This document shows, piece after piece, positions 24,627 through 32,240 of a stretch of 64,000 nt of DNA (position 1 is the first letter of the stretch; each line of letters opens with the position of its first letter). The stretch comes from JASBRS01 sp964496495. GTDB lineage: Bacteria; Deinococcota; Deinococci; Deinococcales; Trueperaceae. Where the stretch lies: positions 1 through 64,000 of the forward strand of contig CAZBZU010000015.1 in NCBI GenBank assembly GCA_964496495.1, written 5' to 3'. Below the pieces are notes generated by a model that worked only from the letters and a program-made list of their open reading frames with translations, did no database searches and had not been told where the DNA came from. Made by a program: the position numbers and the translations under genes.

Positions 24627-26573
24627 TCAGATCGCCGCTGCTTTCGTGGCGCCCGGTTCCTCGCCCGCCACCACCAGATCGGCCGGCTGCGGCTCGGCAA
24701 GCAGGTAGCCCTGCCCCAGGTGGATGCCTTCGGCGCGCAGCCAGCGCAGCTGTTGCGCCGTCTCGATCCCCTCTGCCACGATGGGGATACCGATGCCGCG
24801 CGAGAACCCGGCGATGGCGCGAATCAGGTGCTCGTCCTTCGGCCGGCGTCCGATGCCGCGGACGAACTCCTGGTCGATCTTGAGGTAGCCGATGGGCAGG
24901 CGATCGAGCGTCGCCAGCGAGGAGTAGCCCGTCCCGAAGTCGTCCAGCGCGATACGCACGCCCATGGCGCGCGCGGCGTCGAGAATGTTGGCCGACGACT
25001 CCATGTCCTCGATGGCGCTGCGCTCGGTGACCTCCAGCAGCAGTTGCTGGGGCGGCGCCGAGGTGCTTGCCAGCGTGCGCGAAAGGTCGTCCAGCAGGCC
25101 GCGATCGGTGGCGGTCTGCGCCGACAGGTTGACGCTGACGTAAAGGTCGATGCCGGCGGCGTGCCAGGCCGCCAGCTGCGCGGCCGCCCGCTCGAGCGCC
25201 CAGCGATCGAGCTGCCGGATCAGGCCGGTGTCCTCCGCGAGGGGGATGAACGCCTCCGGCCCCAGCAGACCACGCCTGGGATGGCGCCAGCGCACCAGCG
25301 CCTCGACGCCCACCGTACGTTCCGCTACCAGGTCGCGGATGGGTTGGAACACCAGCTCGAGCCCACCCACCTGGATGGCCTCTCGCAACTCACTCTCCAG
25401 GAACAGGCCCTCGCGACTGTAGGGATTGAGCCCCTCACGGTAGAACTCGAACGGCACCTTGGCCGACTTGGCACGGTACATGGCGATCTCGGCGTGCTGC
25501 AGCAGGCTGTCCAGGTTGTCGCCGTCCTGCGGGAACAGGGCGATACCCAGGCTGGCGTTGGGCCGCACGCTGCGCCGCCCGATCCTCACCGGCTGCTCGA
25601 ACACCTTCGACACCCGCGACGCGGCGGCGTGCGCCGCCGTGCGGTCGGTCCCCAGGAGCAGCAGCGCGAACTCGTCGCCGCCCTGGCGAGCCGCGTAGTC
25701 GCCGGCGCGGATCTCGGCCTGCAGGCGCTCGCCTACCGCGGCGAGCAGCCGATCCCCGACGCGGTGGCCGAGGGTGTCATTGACGACGCGAAAACGGTCG
25801 AGGTCGATCAGCAGCAGCGCCACCGAGGTTCTGCCGTCGTCGTGTGGGCGCAGCACCGTGCGCGCCAGCTCCACCAGGTAGCGCCGATTGGGAAGACGGG
25901 TGAGCGGGTCGACGTACGCACCACGCGCGATGCGCCTGGCGAAGGGCAGCAGCGCAGCGAGAAACAGCAGCACCAGCGCTACCACGGTGCCAACGATCAG
26001 CCACCTGGCCAGCCGGAGCTCTCGTTGCAGGGAGCGGACATCCTGCACCACTTCGATCGCGCCCTTGCCGGAGCCAGGCCCGAAGGTCACTGGCACCAGC
26101 GAGGTGAGCCGTCGCTCGATGGGCGAGAGCAGGGAGCGCTCCAGCTGGCTGCTGCGCTTCCCGTTCAGAGCCTGCGACAGTGCGCCCGAGCCGGACGGTT
26201 GCATACCGATCAGGTCGGGGTTGTTCGCGAACACAATGCGGCCCTTGTCGTCGTAGACGCGGACTGCGATGGTGGTCGGGTTCCGCATGAGGCGCTGCCC
26301 GAAGCTCTGCCACCAGCTGACGTCATTCGGATCCGGGGCAGAGGGGACCCCACCGGCGGGAGGCGCCGGCAACAACCCCTCGACGAAGGACTGCACCTCA
26401 GCGCCTGCCACCTGGAGCATGTGGTCGCTGAGGCGCTGAACGATCACGCTCCCGAGCAGCCATGACAGTGCCAGGGCCGGCAAGGCGACCACCAGCACCA
26501 TCGTCACCAGATACCGCCGGGGCGGGTCGGCCCGCAGCGTGCTCCGACGCAGCCTTCGGAAGAGGCGCGACAT
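24627..26573 (-). CDS. Membrane GGDEF-EAL cyclic-di-GMP protein
   Basis: A 648-residue protein. Two membrane helices near residues 22-45 and 190-215 enclose a ~145-residue extracytoplasmic sensor of the CHASE/Cache size class. The cytoplasmic GGDEF domain has an intact RQGGDEFA (~296-300) and an RxxD inhibitory site (RAGD) exactly five residues before GGDEF. The EAL domain has GVEALVRW (~421), DDFGTGYSS, KIDQEFV and VAEGIET, so both synthesis and hydrolysis of c-di-GMP are possible. The ATG at 26573 gives the natural basic N-terminus (SRLFRRLRR); the frame remains open to 26636. No receiver or output partner adjoins it. Confidence 0.88.
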   Translation of the reverse strand: MSRLFRRLRRSTLRADPPRRYLVTMVLVVALPALALSWLLGSVIVQRLSDHMLQVAGAEVQSFVEGLLPAPPAGGVPSAPDPNDVSWWQSFGQRLMRNPTTIAVRVYDDKGRIVFANNPDLIGMQPSGSGALSQALNGKRSSQLERSLLSPIERRLTSLVPVTFGPGSGKGAIEVVQDVRSLQRELRLARWLIVGTVVALVLLFLAALLPFARRIARGAYVDPLTRLPNRRYLVELARTVLRPHDDGRTSVALLLIDLDRFRVVNDTLGHRVGDRLLAAVGERLQAEIRAGDYAARQGGDEFALLLLGTDRTAAHAAASRVSKVFEQPVRIGRRSVRPNASLGIALFPQDGDNLDSLLQHAEIAMYRAKSAKVPFEFYREGLNPYSREGLFLESELREAIQVGGLELVFQPIRDLVAERTVGVEALVRWRHPRRGLLGPEAFIPLAEDTGLIRQLDRWALERAAAQLAAWHAAGIDLYVSVNLSAQTATDRGLLDDLSRTLASTSAPPQQLLLEVTERSAIEDMESSANILDAARAMGVRIALDDFGTGYSSLATLDRLPIGYLKIDQEFVRGIGRRPKDEHLIRAIAGFSRGIGIPIVAEGIETAQQLRWLRAEGIHLGQGYLLAEPQPADLVVAGEEPGATKAAAI

Positions 26574-26702
26574 AGGTGACCCGTATTCTGCCACGTCGAG
26601 GTGAGAGCCACCGTAAACCTTGCCCGCGAGCGCCACGAGCGGGGGTGGCGCGGGCTTGCGTTATGATGATCGGACGCTCGAAGCGACGAAGAGGCGGTCC
26701 CC

Positions 26703-27437
26703 TTGAGAATCCTGGTGAGCAACGACGATGGCGTGTTCAGTCCCGGCATCCTGGCACTGGTCCGCCTGGCGCAGGAGTTCGGCGAGGTGAGGGCGGTGGC
26801 CCCAGACGTGGAGCAATCGGCGATGAGCCACGCCATCACGGTGCGCACGCCGCTTCACTACCAGCGCACGCCCATCGACGGCGTGGAAGCGTACCGGGTT
26901 GACGGCACCCCGGCCGATTGTGTGGCGCTGGGCGCCCACCACTGGGAGGGCGTGGACCTGGTGCTTTCGGGAATCAACCTGGGGCTCAACATCGGCCACA
27001 ACATCTGGCACTCCGGCACCGTCGCGGCAGCCAAGCAGGCCGCCTTCCTCGGCATCCCGGCGATCGCCTTCAGCGCGCCCTACACTGACGACGTCCCCGA
27101 CTACGGCATCTACGAGCGCTACGTGCGCGACATCATCGCGATGTTCTTGGAGCTGCCGGAGACGCCGCTCCTCAACGTCAACTTCCCCGACGCGCCGCGC
27201 GGCCTGCGCTGGACGCGCCAATCGGTGAGGCACTACGAGGGCATGGTGGTGCCGGGAGAGGACCCCATGGGGCGCAAGCACTACTGGTTCTCGGAGAAGC
27301 CTCGACGGGAAGCCGAGGACGGCACCGACCGCTGGGCGGTGGAGCGAAACCTGGTATCACTCACGCCGCTCCGGCTGGACCTCACCGACGACGGGGCGCT
27401 CGCTCGGGCCCAGGCCCAGCTCGACCCCGCAACCTGA
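26703..27437 (+). CDS. surE: 5'-nucleotidase SurE
   Basis: A 244-residue SurE metal-dependent nucleoside-monophosphate phosphatase. The N-terminal RILVSNDDGVFSPGI holds the Asp-Asp metal site, followed by APDVEQSAMSHAIT and GTPADCVALGAHH; SGINLGLNIGHNIWHSGTV is the other active-site loop. The start is TTG, the only start codon that preserves this N-terminus. TATGAT at 26662-26667 could be its -10 box. It ends 11 bp from the convergent DNA polymerase IV gene. Confidence 0.92.
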   Translation: MRILVSNDDGVFSPGILALVRLAQEFGEVRAVAPDVEQSAMSHAITVRTPLHYQRTPIDGVEAYRVDGTPADCVALGAHHWEGVDLVLSGINLGLNIGHNIWHSGTVAAAKQAAFLGIPAIAFSAPYTDDVPDYGIYERYVRDIIAMFLELPETPLLNVNFPDAPRGLRWTRQSVRHYEGMVVPGEDPMGRKHYWFSEKPRREAEDGTDRWAVERNLVSLTPLRLDLTDDGALARAQAQLDPAT

Positions 27438-27448
27438 CCACACTCCCG

Positions 27449-28525
27449 TCAGCGCTTCGGCGTCGGGAAGGGAAGCAGCGGTTGGACGCTGGCGCCCTGC
27501 CGCGGCGAGAGCTGCGACACGCTCACGCCCAGCAGGCGAAGCGGCCCCTCCGGCCGGGATGGCCCGAAGGCCAGCGCTCGCGCCGTGGCGAGGATCTCCT
27601 CGGCTCCGGCCACCTCACTGGCGAGCGTGCGGCTGCGGGTGAGCACCGTGAAGTCGGCGAAGCGCACCTTGACGGTGACCGTGCGGGCTCGCAGGTCGCT
27701 GGCCTCCAACCGCTGCGCCAGCTCGCGGCACAGCTCCTCGAGCACCGGCTCGAGCTCGTCACGGCGGCTGAGATCGCGCGGGAACGTCGTTTCGGCCCCT
27801 AGCGACTTGCGGGGCCGGTTCGGCACCACCGGCCGCTCGTCGATGCCACGAGCTGCGGCGTGCAAGAACCGTCCCAGCTTGCCGAAGGCGTTTGCCAAGG
27901 CCTCCACGTCGCGGGCGCGCAGATCCGCGCCGGTGCGGATGCCCGCCGCGCGCATGCGCTCGGCCGTGCGGGGCCCTACCCCGTGGAAGCGCTCGATCGC
28001 CAAGCTCCCCAGGAACGCCTCGGCGCGCTCGGGCGGGATCACCGTCAGGCCGTCTGGCTTGTCGAGCCCAGAGGCGATCTTGGCCAGGAACTTGCCCGTC
28101 GCCACCCCGGCCGACGCCGTGAGGCCGGTCTCTGCCAGGATGGCGGCCTTGATCTCGCGGGCAAGGAGGGTTCCGGAGGCGGGTCCGCGCTTGGGATGGC
28201 TCACGTCGAGGTAGGCCTCGTCGAGTGCCAGCGGCTCCACCAGGTCGGTGTAGCGTTCGAAGATAGCGTGCACCTGGCGGGACACCTGCCGGTACGCGTC
28301 GAAGCGGGGCGTCACCACCACCAGCTCCGGACAGAGGCGCAAGGCGCGAGCGGTGGGCATGGCCGAGCGCACACCGAACCGGCGCGCCTCGTAGCTGGCG
28401 GTCATGACCACCCCACGAACGCCGGCCCCGCCGACGGCCACCGGCCTTCCGCACAGCTCCGGCGCGTCGCGCTGTTCGACCGATGCGTAGAAGGCATCCA
28501 TGTCGATGTGGATGATCTTGCGCAC
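27449..28525 (-). CDS. dinB: DNA polymerase IV (Y-family, catalytically intact)
   Basis: A 358-residue translesion polymerase. All catalytic motifs are present: DMDAFYASVEQRD near residue 8, TASYEARRFGVRSAM, and LDEAYLDVS with Asp-Glu near residue 103. Helix-hairpin-helix (GVGPRTAERMRAAG) and little-finger domains follow. The C-terminus QPLLPFPTPKR contains a plausible clamp-binding peptide (QPLLPF). The GTG start lies 9 nt after a TAGCAT box. Unlike imuB it has no LexA-palindrome copy upstream. Confidence 0.93.
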   Translation of the reverse strand: MRKIIHIDMDAFYASVEQRDAPELCGRPVAVGGAGVRGVVMTASYEARRFGVRSAMPTARALRLCPELVVVTPRFDAYRQVSRQVHAIFERYTDLVEPLALDEAYLDVSHPKRGPASGTLLAREIKAAILAETGLTASAGVATGKFLAKIASGLDKPDGLTVIPPERAEAFLGSLAIERFHGVGPRTAERMRAAGIRTGADLRARDVEALANAFGKLGRFLHAAARGIDERPVVPNRPRKSLGAETTFPRDLSRRDELEPVLEELCRELAQRLEASDLRARTVTVKVRFADFTVLTRSRTLASEVAGAEEILATARALAFGPSRPEGPLRLLGVSVSQLSPRQGASVQPLLPFPTPKR

Positions 28526-28534
28526 GGCAGTCTG

Positions 28535-28540
28535 ATGCTA
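28535..28540 (-). promoter_or_regulatory. -10-like box TAGCAT before DNA polymerase IV
   Basis: TAGCAT on the minus strand lies 9 nt before the GTG at 28525, without a ribosome-binding site. Confidence 0.35.
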
Positions 28541-28573
28541 CCGCCACGCGACGGTCGCGGGCGAAGGGGTGCG

Positions 28574-29473
28574 CTAGCGCTCCAGGTTGGCCAGCAGGGC
28601 CAGCGTCAAGCGCGCGTCGTCGGTGCTGCGGTGGCGTTGCGGTCCGTCCAGCAGCCCGGCCTCGGCCGCCGCATCGGCCAGCTTGCGGCGCCCGCTCGGC
28701 ACGCCGCGGGCCAACGCGTAGTGCCGCATGGCGCACTCGAAGGCCGGCAGCCGGTGCTGAAGGTGCCACAGGCGGCTGGACTGGCGCACCATCCGTTCGT
28801 CGAAGGGTGCGTTCCAGGCCAGAACTCGGCGGCCGTCGAGAGCCGCTTCCAGCTCCGGAAGGACCTCCGTCCAGGTGGGAGCGCCCTCCAGATCCGTCAG
28901 CGTCAGCCCGTGGACGCGCGTCGCGCCTGCGGGAACGCGGCCGCTGCGCGGCCACACCAGCGCCTCCAACAGGGTGGTGCCGCTAGCGTCCACCACGCCT
29001 ATCTCGATGATCTCGTCATGCCGACCGAGACCGGTCGTCTCGGTGTCGAGCACCGCGAAGTCCTCCTGCAGCAACTCCTTGAGCCACGCCGCTGCCGTCC
29101 CGCGAGGGTTGGGCCGCCGGCGCTCCGGACGGCAGGACGGACACGCGCCCCCGACGAGATCCTGCGCCTGGCGCCCACAAACCCTGCAGACGCCGGCGCG
29201 GTCACGGAAGCCGGGGGCCCGGCCGCGGGCGGTGACGGCGTCCGTCCCGGCGGAGAGCGCCTCACGGCCGGCCGCGCTGCGAGGCCACATGCCGTCCCGG
29301 CGGCGGCGCGCCTCTGCGGTGCTGAAGAGAGCAATGTCGCCACCGTCCTGCGCCAGGTAGGCACGCGGCAATCCCAGATCGTGGTAGCCGCGCGTGGCGA
29401 GCTCGGCGGCCGAACGGAGGTCGCGCGGGACGTCCTGCAGGCAGGGATAGCGAGGAAGGGGGGCTCGTGACAC
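28574..29473 (-). CDS. DnaQ-like DEDDh exonuclease with a zinc-ribbon-like N-terminal region
   Basis: A 299-residue protein. The C-terminal ~165 residues are a DnaQ-family 3'-5' exonuclease: FAVLDTETTGLG (Asp-Glu), WNAPFDERM (Asp), and HRSTDDARLT (His-Asp), the complete DEDDh set. The N-terminal ~130 residues are not part of the standard fold; they include GDIALFSTAEARRRRDGMW and a Cys pair set CRVCG...CPSC that could bind zinc. Likely roles are proofreading, repair or RNA trimming; none can be chosen. A TAGAGT box lies 9 nt before the GTG start. It is the next gene upstream of DNA polymerase IV on the same strand, 48 bp away. Confidence 0.82.
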   Translation of the reverse strand: MSRAPLPRYPCLQDVPRDLRSAAELATRGYHDLGLPRAYLAQDGGDIALFSTAEARRRRDGMWPRSAAGREALSAGTDAVTARGRAPGFRDRAGVCRVCGRQAQDLVGGACPSCRPERRRPNPRGTAAAWLKELLQEDFAVLDTETTGLGRHDEIIEIGVVDASGTTLLEALVWPRSGRVPAGATRVHGLTLTDLEGAPTWTEVLPELEAALDGRRVLAWNAPFDERMVRQSSRLWHLQHRLPAFECAMRHYALARGVPSGRRKLADAAAEAGLLDGPQRHRSTDDARLTLALLANLER

Positions 29474-29528
29474 GCTCGCCCCACTCTACCGGTTGGGGCT
29501 GGCCGACCGGCTCACCCGAGTGGGACGC

Positions 29529-30134
29529 TCAATCGAGGTAGGCGGTCCAGCGCAGTCTCGTCACCCTGCCGTGGGCGAAGTACACGCGTAGCTCGTAAGG
29601 CGCCGTCCCCATTGGCCTCAGGACCTGGTAGCGCCATGTCCCCGAGGCTTGGGCGCTGGGGTTGCCGAGGATGGCCTTCACCTCGCCCAACCCGAGGCCG
29701 ACGCGCAACCCCTTGGCGGTTCGGAAGCGCTCTGAGGTAACGCTGACGGCCACCGGGAAGCGCGCGCCGGTGGCGCTCACGCGGTACGTGGTGATGGCGA
29801 TCCCCTCGAACTGCAGAGTGCGCAGCGTATCCTTGCGGCTCGGGTTCTGCAGGTTGGGGAGCAGACGCCGGCGCACGCTGCGGGGTTCCGGGAGTGACCT
29901 CAGGAAGGCCTCGGCGGCACGCGGCGATGACGGCCGCAGCGTCGCAGCCAGCGCTCGGTCCAGCGAGATGGCGTCGCGACCCGTGCCTGCCGCGGCGACA
30001 CCCTGGTCCGGTGCGCCGCCGGCCAGGAGCCCCAGCACGAGGCTCACGATCAGGGGCCGGACGGCAGCGGCTGGCATGGGGGTGCCGAGTGCGAAGGATG
30101 GCGCACTGCGGTTGCGGATATGGTCGAGGTGCAT
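29529..30134 (-). CDS. Secreted protein with a BamE/SmpA-like C-terminal segment
   Basis: A 201-residue protein with an N-terminal hydrophobic segment (residues ~26-42, VRPLIVSLVLGLLAGG) after a basic stretch, consistent with a signal peptide or anchor. The C-terminal ~75 residues (GLGLGEVKAILGNPSAQ, then TWRYQVL and LRVYFAHGRVTRLRW) resemble the SmpA/BamE beta fold by pattern only. No lipobox cysteine. The ATG at 30134 has AAGGAGG 5 nt upstream; an internal ATG at 30077 would shorten the leader. Function unknown. Confidence 0.6.
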   Translation of the reverse strand: MHLDHIRNRSAPSFALGTPMPAAAVRPLIVSLVLGLLAGGAPDQGVAAAGTGRDAISLDRALAATLRPSSPRAAEAFLRSLPEPRSVRRRLLPNLQNPSRKDTLRTLQFEGIAITTYRVSATGARFPVAVSVTSERFRTAKGLRVGLGLGEVKAILGNPSAQASGTWRYQVLRPMGTAPYELRVYFAHGRVTRLRWTAYLD

Positions 30135-30268
30135 GTTGGCCTCCTTCTCGGGTGTCGGCCCGCCGGATCGGCGGCGCTACGGCCCCATCGGAGTCGCCAT
30201 CAAGCCTAGGACGCGACAGGTGTACGCTTGGTGACCGCCAGATGAGCAGCGCGGGGTGGTCCTCACCT

Positions 30269-30299
30269 TGCAACGGGGCCACCTCGGGCCTCTACAATG
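30269..30299 (+). promoter_or_regulatory. Promoter of the CBS-domain gene
   Basis: TTGCAA (30269-30274) and TACAAT (30294-30299) are 19 bp apart, slightly long; a GGAGGG ribosome-binding site follows at about 30322. Confidence 0.45.
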
Positions 30300-30330
30300 G
30301 AGGCCAATTCCGCTCACCTAGGAGGGATGC

Positions 30331-30774
30331 ATGGAGGCCACCACGAACGTGCGGCAGCTGCTCCAGGCGAAGGGCTCGGCGGTTTGGTCGGTCGGTCCGG
30401 ATGACACCGTGTTCGCCGCCCTCGAGCTCATGGCGGAGAAGAACATCGGCGCGCTGATGGTAGTGGAGGGCGGCGCCCTGGTGGGTGTGTTCTCCGAGCG
30501 CGACTACGCACGCAAGGTCATCTTGCATGGCCGTGCCTCACGTGACACCGCCGTGCGAGACGTGATGAGCGACAAGGTGGTAACGGTCTCCCCGGAGAAG
30601 ACGGTTGCCGATTGCACGGTGCTGATGACCGAGAATCGCATCCGTCACTTGCCCGTGGTCGAGGATGGGCGGACGGTAGGCCTGGTATCGATCGGAGACG
30701 TCGTCAAGGCCATCATCTCGGAGCAATCGTTCCTCATCGATCAGCTGCAGAGCTACATCCAGGGTGCCAGCTGA
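30331..30774 (+). CDS. Tandem CBS-domain protein
   Basis: A 147-residue protein consisting of two CBS domains (about 13-70 and 80-140), seen in DDTVFAALELMAEKNIGALM with VFSERDYARKVI, and in TVADCTVLMTENRIRHLPV with VSIGDVVKAII. Such stand-alone pairs bind adenine nucleotides and often act as energy or redox sensors. GGAGGGATGC precedes the ATG. No partner gene is adjacent, so its target is unknown. Confidence 0.88.
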   Translation: MEATTNVRQLLQAKGSAVWSVGPDDTVFAALELMAEKNIGALMVVEGGALVGVFSERDYARKVILHGRASRDTAVRDVMSDKVVTVSPEKTVADCTVLMTENRIRHLPVVEDGRTVGLVSIGDVVKAIISEQSFLIDQLQSYIQGAS

Positions 30775-30989
30775 GGCCGTGCGTGACCGCGCTCGGACGC
30801 GCTCCTTTCGGCCGGCAGCCGACCCTGCGGGGCCGTGAATTATCTGCGGTGGCGGGGAGTCGGAATCCCTACCATTGACCCAAGAGGAGGTGGTGCCGAA
30901 ATCCGGCTCGGGCCGATCCACCCAGGACACTCCCATCGACCCGACTCGGCACTACCCCTCCCTCTTCCGTTCCTCGGCCGCGGCGGCGC

Positions 30990-31331
30990 TCAGGAGATGC
31001 CGGCGGCCTCCTCGTCGCGCGCCATGTGAGCGCGCCCCCAGCGATCGATGGCGGCAATCACCGACTCCAGCTCGTGCCCTGCGGCCGTGAGTTCGTAGCG
31101 GCTGCGCGGCGGCATGGTGGATTCCACGGTCTTCTCGACCACCCCCAGCCGCTCCAGCCGCTCCAAGCGCTGCGACAGCGTCGTGGCGTTGGCGCCTCCG
31201 ACGGCGCGTGCCAGCTCGTTGAAGCCGTGGGGGCCCTCGAGCAACGATCGCACCACGTGCAGCACCCACTTCTCCTGTAGCAGCTCGATCGAAGCGTACA
31301 CCGGGCAGTAGTCGTGGTTCAGACGCGCCAC
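30990..31331 (-). CDS. HxlR-family transcriptional regulator
   Basis: A 113-residue winged-helix regulator of the HxlR family: CPVYASIELLQEKWVLHVVR (with the near-invariant N-terminal Cys), FNELARAVGGANATTLSQRL recognition helix, and SRYELTAAGHELESVI wing. HxlR proteins often sense electrophiles or oxidants via that cysteine. It diverges from yceI and may control it. The GTG start follows a TAAGGT box by 6 nt. Confidence 0.88.
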   Translation of the reverse strand: MARLNHDYCPVYASIELLQEKWVLHVVRSLLEGPHGFNELARAVGGANATTLSQRLERLERLGVVEKTVESTMPPRSRYELTAAGHELESVIAAIDRWGRAHMARDEEAAGIS

Positions 31332-31337
31332 CGTGCC

Positions 31338-31343
31338 ACCTTA
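31338..31343 (-). promoter_or_regulatory. -10-like box TAAGGT for a leaderless HxlR gene
   Basis: Minus-strand TAAGGT ends 6 nt before the GTG at 31331. Confidence 0.35.
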
Positions 31344-31371
31344 GCACATCGTACTCTGCCCCGCGTACCGC

Positions 31372-31401
31372 TTGACAATCTTGAGTGCTACATAATATGG
31401 T
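31372..31401 (+). promoter_or_regulatory. yceI promoter
   Basis: A perfect TTGACA (31372-31377) and TATGGT (31396-31401) with an 18-bp spacer, in an AT-rich island of the HxlR/yceI divergent region. CTTGA occurs twice, 9 bp apart (31371 and 31380), a possible regulator contact. Confidence 0.55.
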
Positions 31402-31530
31402 CTAGCTCGGCTTGGCTTGTGAGGCCAACCCGGCGCCTCTGCGGCGCATTCCTCACCCTGCACGACGTCCGTGCCAGCGGCGCATGCCGCCGGTGTCGGG
31501 AGGAGCGTGCCTGCCGGAAGGAGAGCAGAG

Positions 31531-32073
31531 ATGAAATGGAACCTGGACACGGCGCACAGCAGTGTCGACTTCTCGGTACGCCACATGGGCTTCGCCAGCG
31601 TGCGTGGGCGTTTCGAGCGCTTCTCGGTGGAGATCGAAAGCGACGATCGGAACAGGCTCACGCGTCTCGAAGCGCGCATCGACGCCGCCAGCATCGACAC
31701 GGGCGAGGAGCAACGCGATCAGCACCTTCGTTCGGATGACTTCCTGGCGGCGGAGAGCTTTCCAGAGCTGGTCTTTCGCGGTGCCAGCTTCGACCAGCTG
31801 GGAAGCAACCGCTATCGCGTGAGCGGCGACCTCACCATCCGCGGAGCGACCAAGCCGGTCGCCTTCGAGGTCGAGGTGCAGGAGCCGATCAACGATCCGT
31901 TCGGCAATGTGCGCGTGGCGGCGGAGGCGTCCGGCAAGCTCAACCGCAGAGACTGGGGCCTCAGCTGGAACCAGGTGCTGGAAGCGGGGGCACTTCTGGT
32001 AGGCGAAGAGGTGAGGTTCACCATCGACGTGCAGGCGATCGCCGCGCAGGAGGAAGTGGCGGCCTCCCACTGA
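31531..32073 (+). CDS. YceI-family lipid-binding protein
   Basis: A 180-residue YceI-like beta-barrel that binds isoprenoid-type lipids. It starts directly with the domain (KWNLDTAHSSVDFSVRHMGF), contains GRFERFSVEIE and FRGASFDQLG, then LTIRGATKPVAFEVEV and a C-terminal KLNRRDWGLSWNQVLEAG. There is no signal peptide, so this copy is probably cytosolic. The ATG at 31531 has GGAAGGAG upstream. A consensus promoter and a divergent HxlR regulator precede it; an 11-bp hairpin follows. Confidence 0.9.
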   Translation: MKWNLDTAHSSVDFSVRHMGFASVRGRFERFSVEIESDDRNRLTRLEARIDAASIDTGEEQRDQHLRSDDFLAAESFPELVFRGASFDQLGSNRYRVSGDLTIRGATKPVAFEVEVQEPINDPFGNVRVAAEASGKLNRRDWGLSWNQVLEAGALLVGEEVRFTIDVQAIAAQEEVAASH

Positions 32074-32080
32074 GCCGTAG

Positions 32081-32113
32081 CGGGGCGTCGCAGAGGCCTG
32101 TGGCGACGCCCCG
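32081..32113 (+). terminator. Terminator-like hairpin after yceI
   Basis: CGGGGCGTCGC (32081-32091) and GCGACGCCCCG (32103-32113) form a perfect 11-bp stem with an 11-nt loop, 8 nt after the yceI stop. No T-run follows. Confidence 0.6.
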
Positions 32114-32155
32114 CGTCCGGTTATGGTTGCGGAACGCCGTTATCGCTGAGAAGCC

Positions 32156-32184
32156 TTGACGAATAGGGCATACCGGGGTACGTT
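32156..32184 (+). promoter_or_regulatory. Promoter-like sequence with no downstream gene on its strand
   Basis: TTGACG (32156-32161) and TACGTT (32179-32184) are 17 bp apart. On the plus strand only overlapping hairpins follow before the antisense 3' end of cydC. Confidence 0.3.
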
Positions 32185-32195
32185 GAGGGTATCGG

Positions 32196-32230
32196 ACGCG
32201 CACGAGTGGTGCGCGTTTCTTCGTGCGCGT
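32196..32230. terminator. Overlapping hairpins downstream of cydC and yceI
   Basis: CGCGCAC (32197-32203) and GTGCGCG (32209-32215) form a 7-bp stem followed by TTTCTTC, a plus-strand intrinsic terminator. The left arm can instead pair with TCGTGCGCGT (32221-32230), as ACGCGCACGA (32196-32205), giving a perfect 10-bp stem. The two folds exclude each other. Located between convergent genes. Confidence 0.5.
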
Positions 32231-32240
32231 TGGGCATGCT

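Noticed and set aside
24612..26465. 617-codon frame antisense to the GGDEF-EAL gene
   Set aside because: Same GC-driven shadow; the minus-strand protein has intact GGDEF and EAL motifs, the plus-strand one has none.
30775..30989. Small gene after AGAGGAGGTGGTG near 30890
   Set aside because: A ribosome-binding-like sequence is present, but no start codon stands at a usable distance with a coding-like frame behind it.
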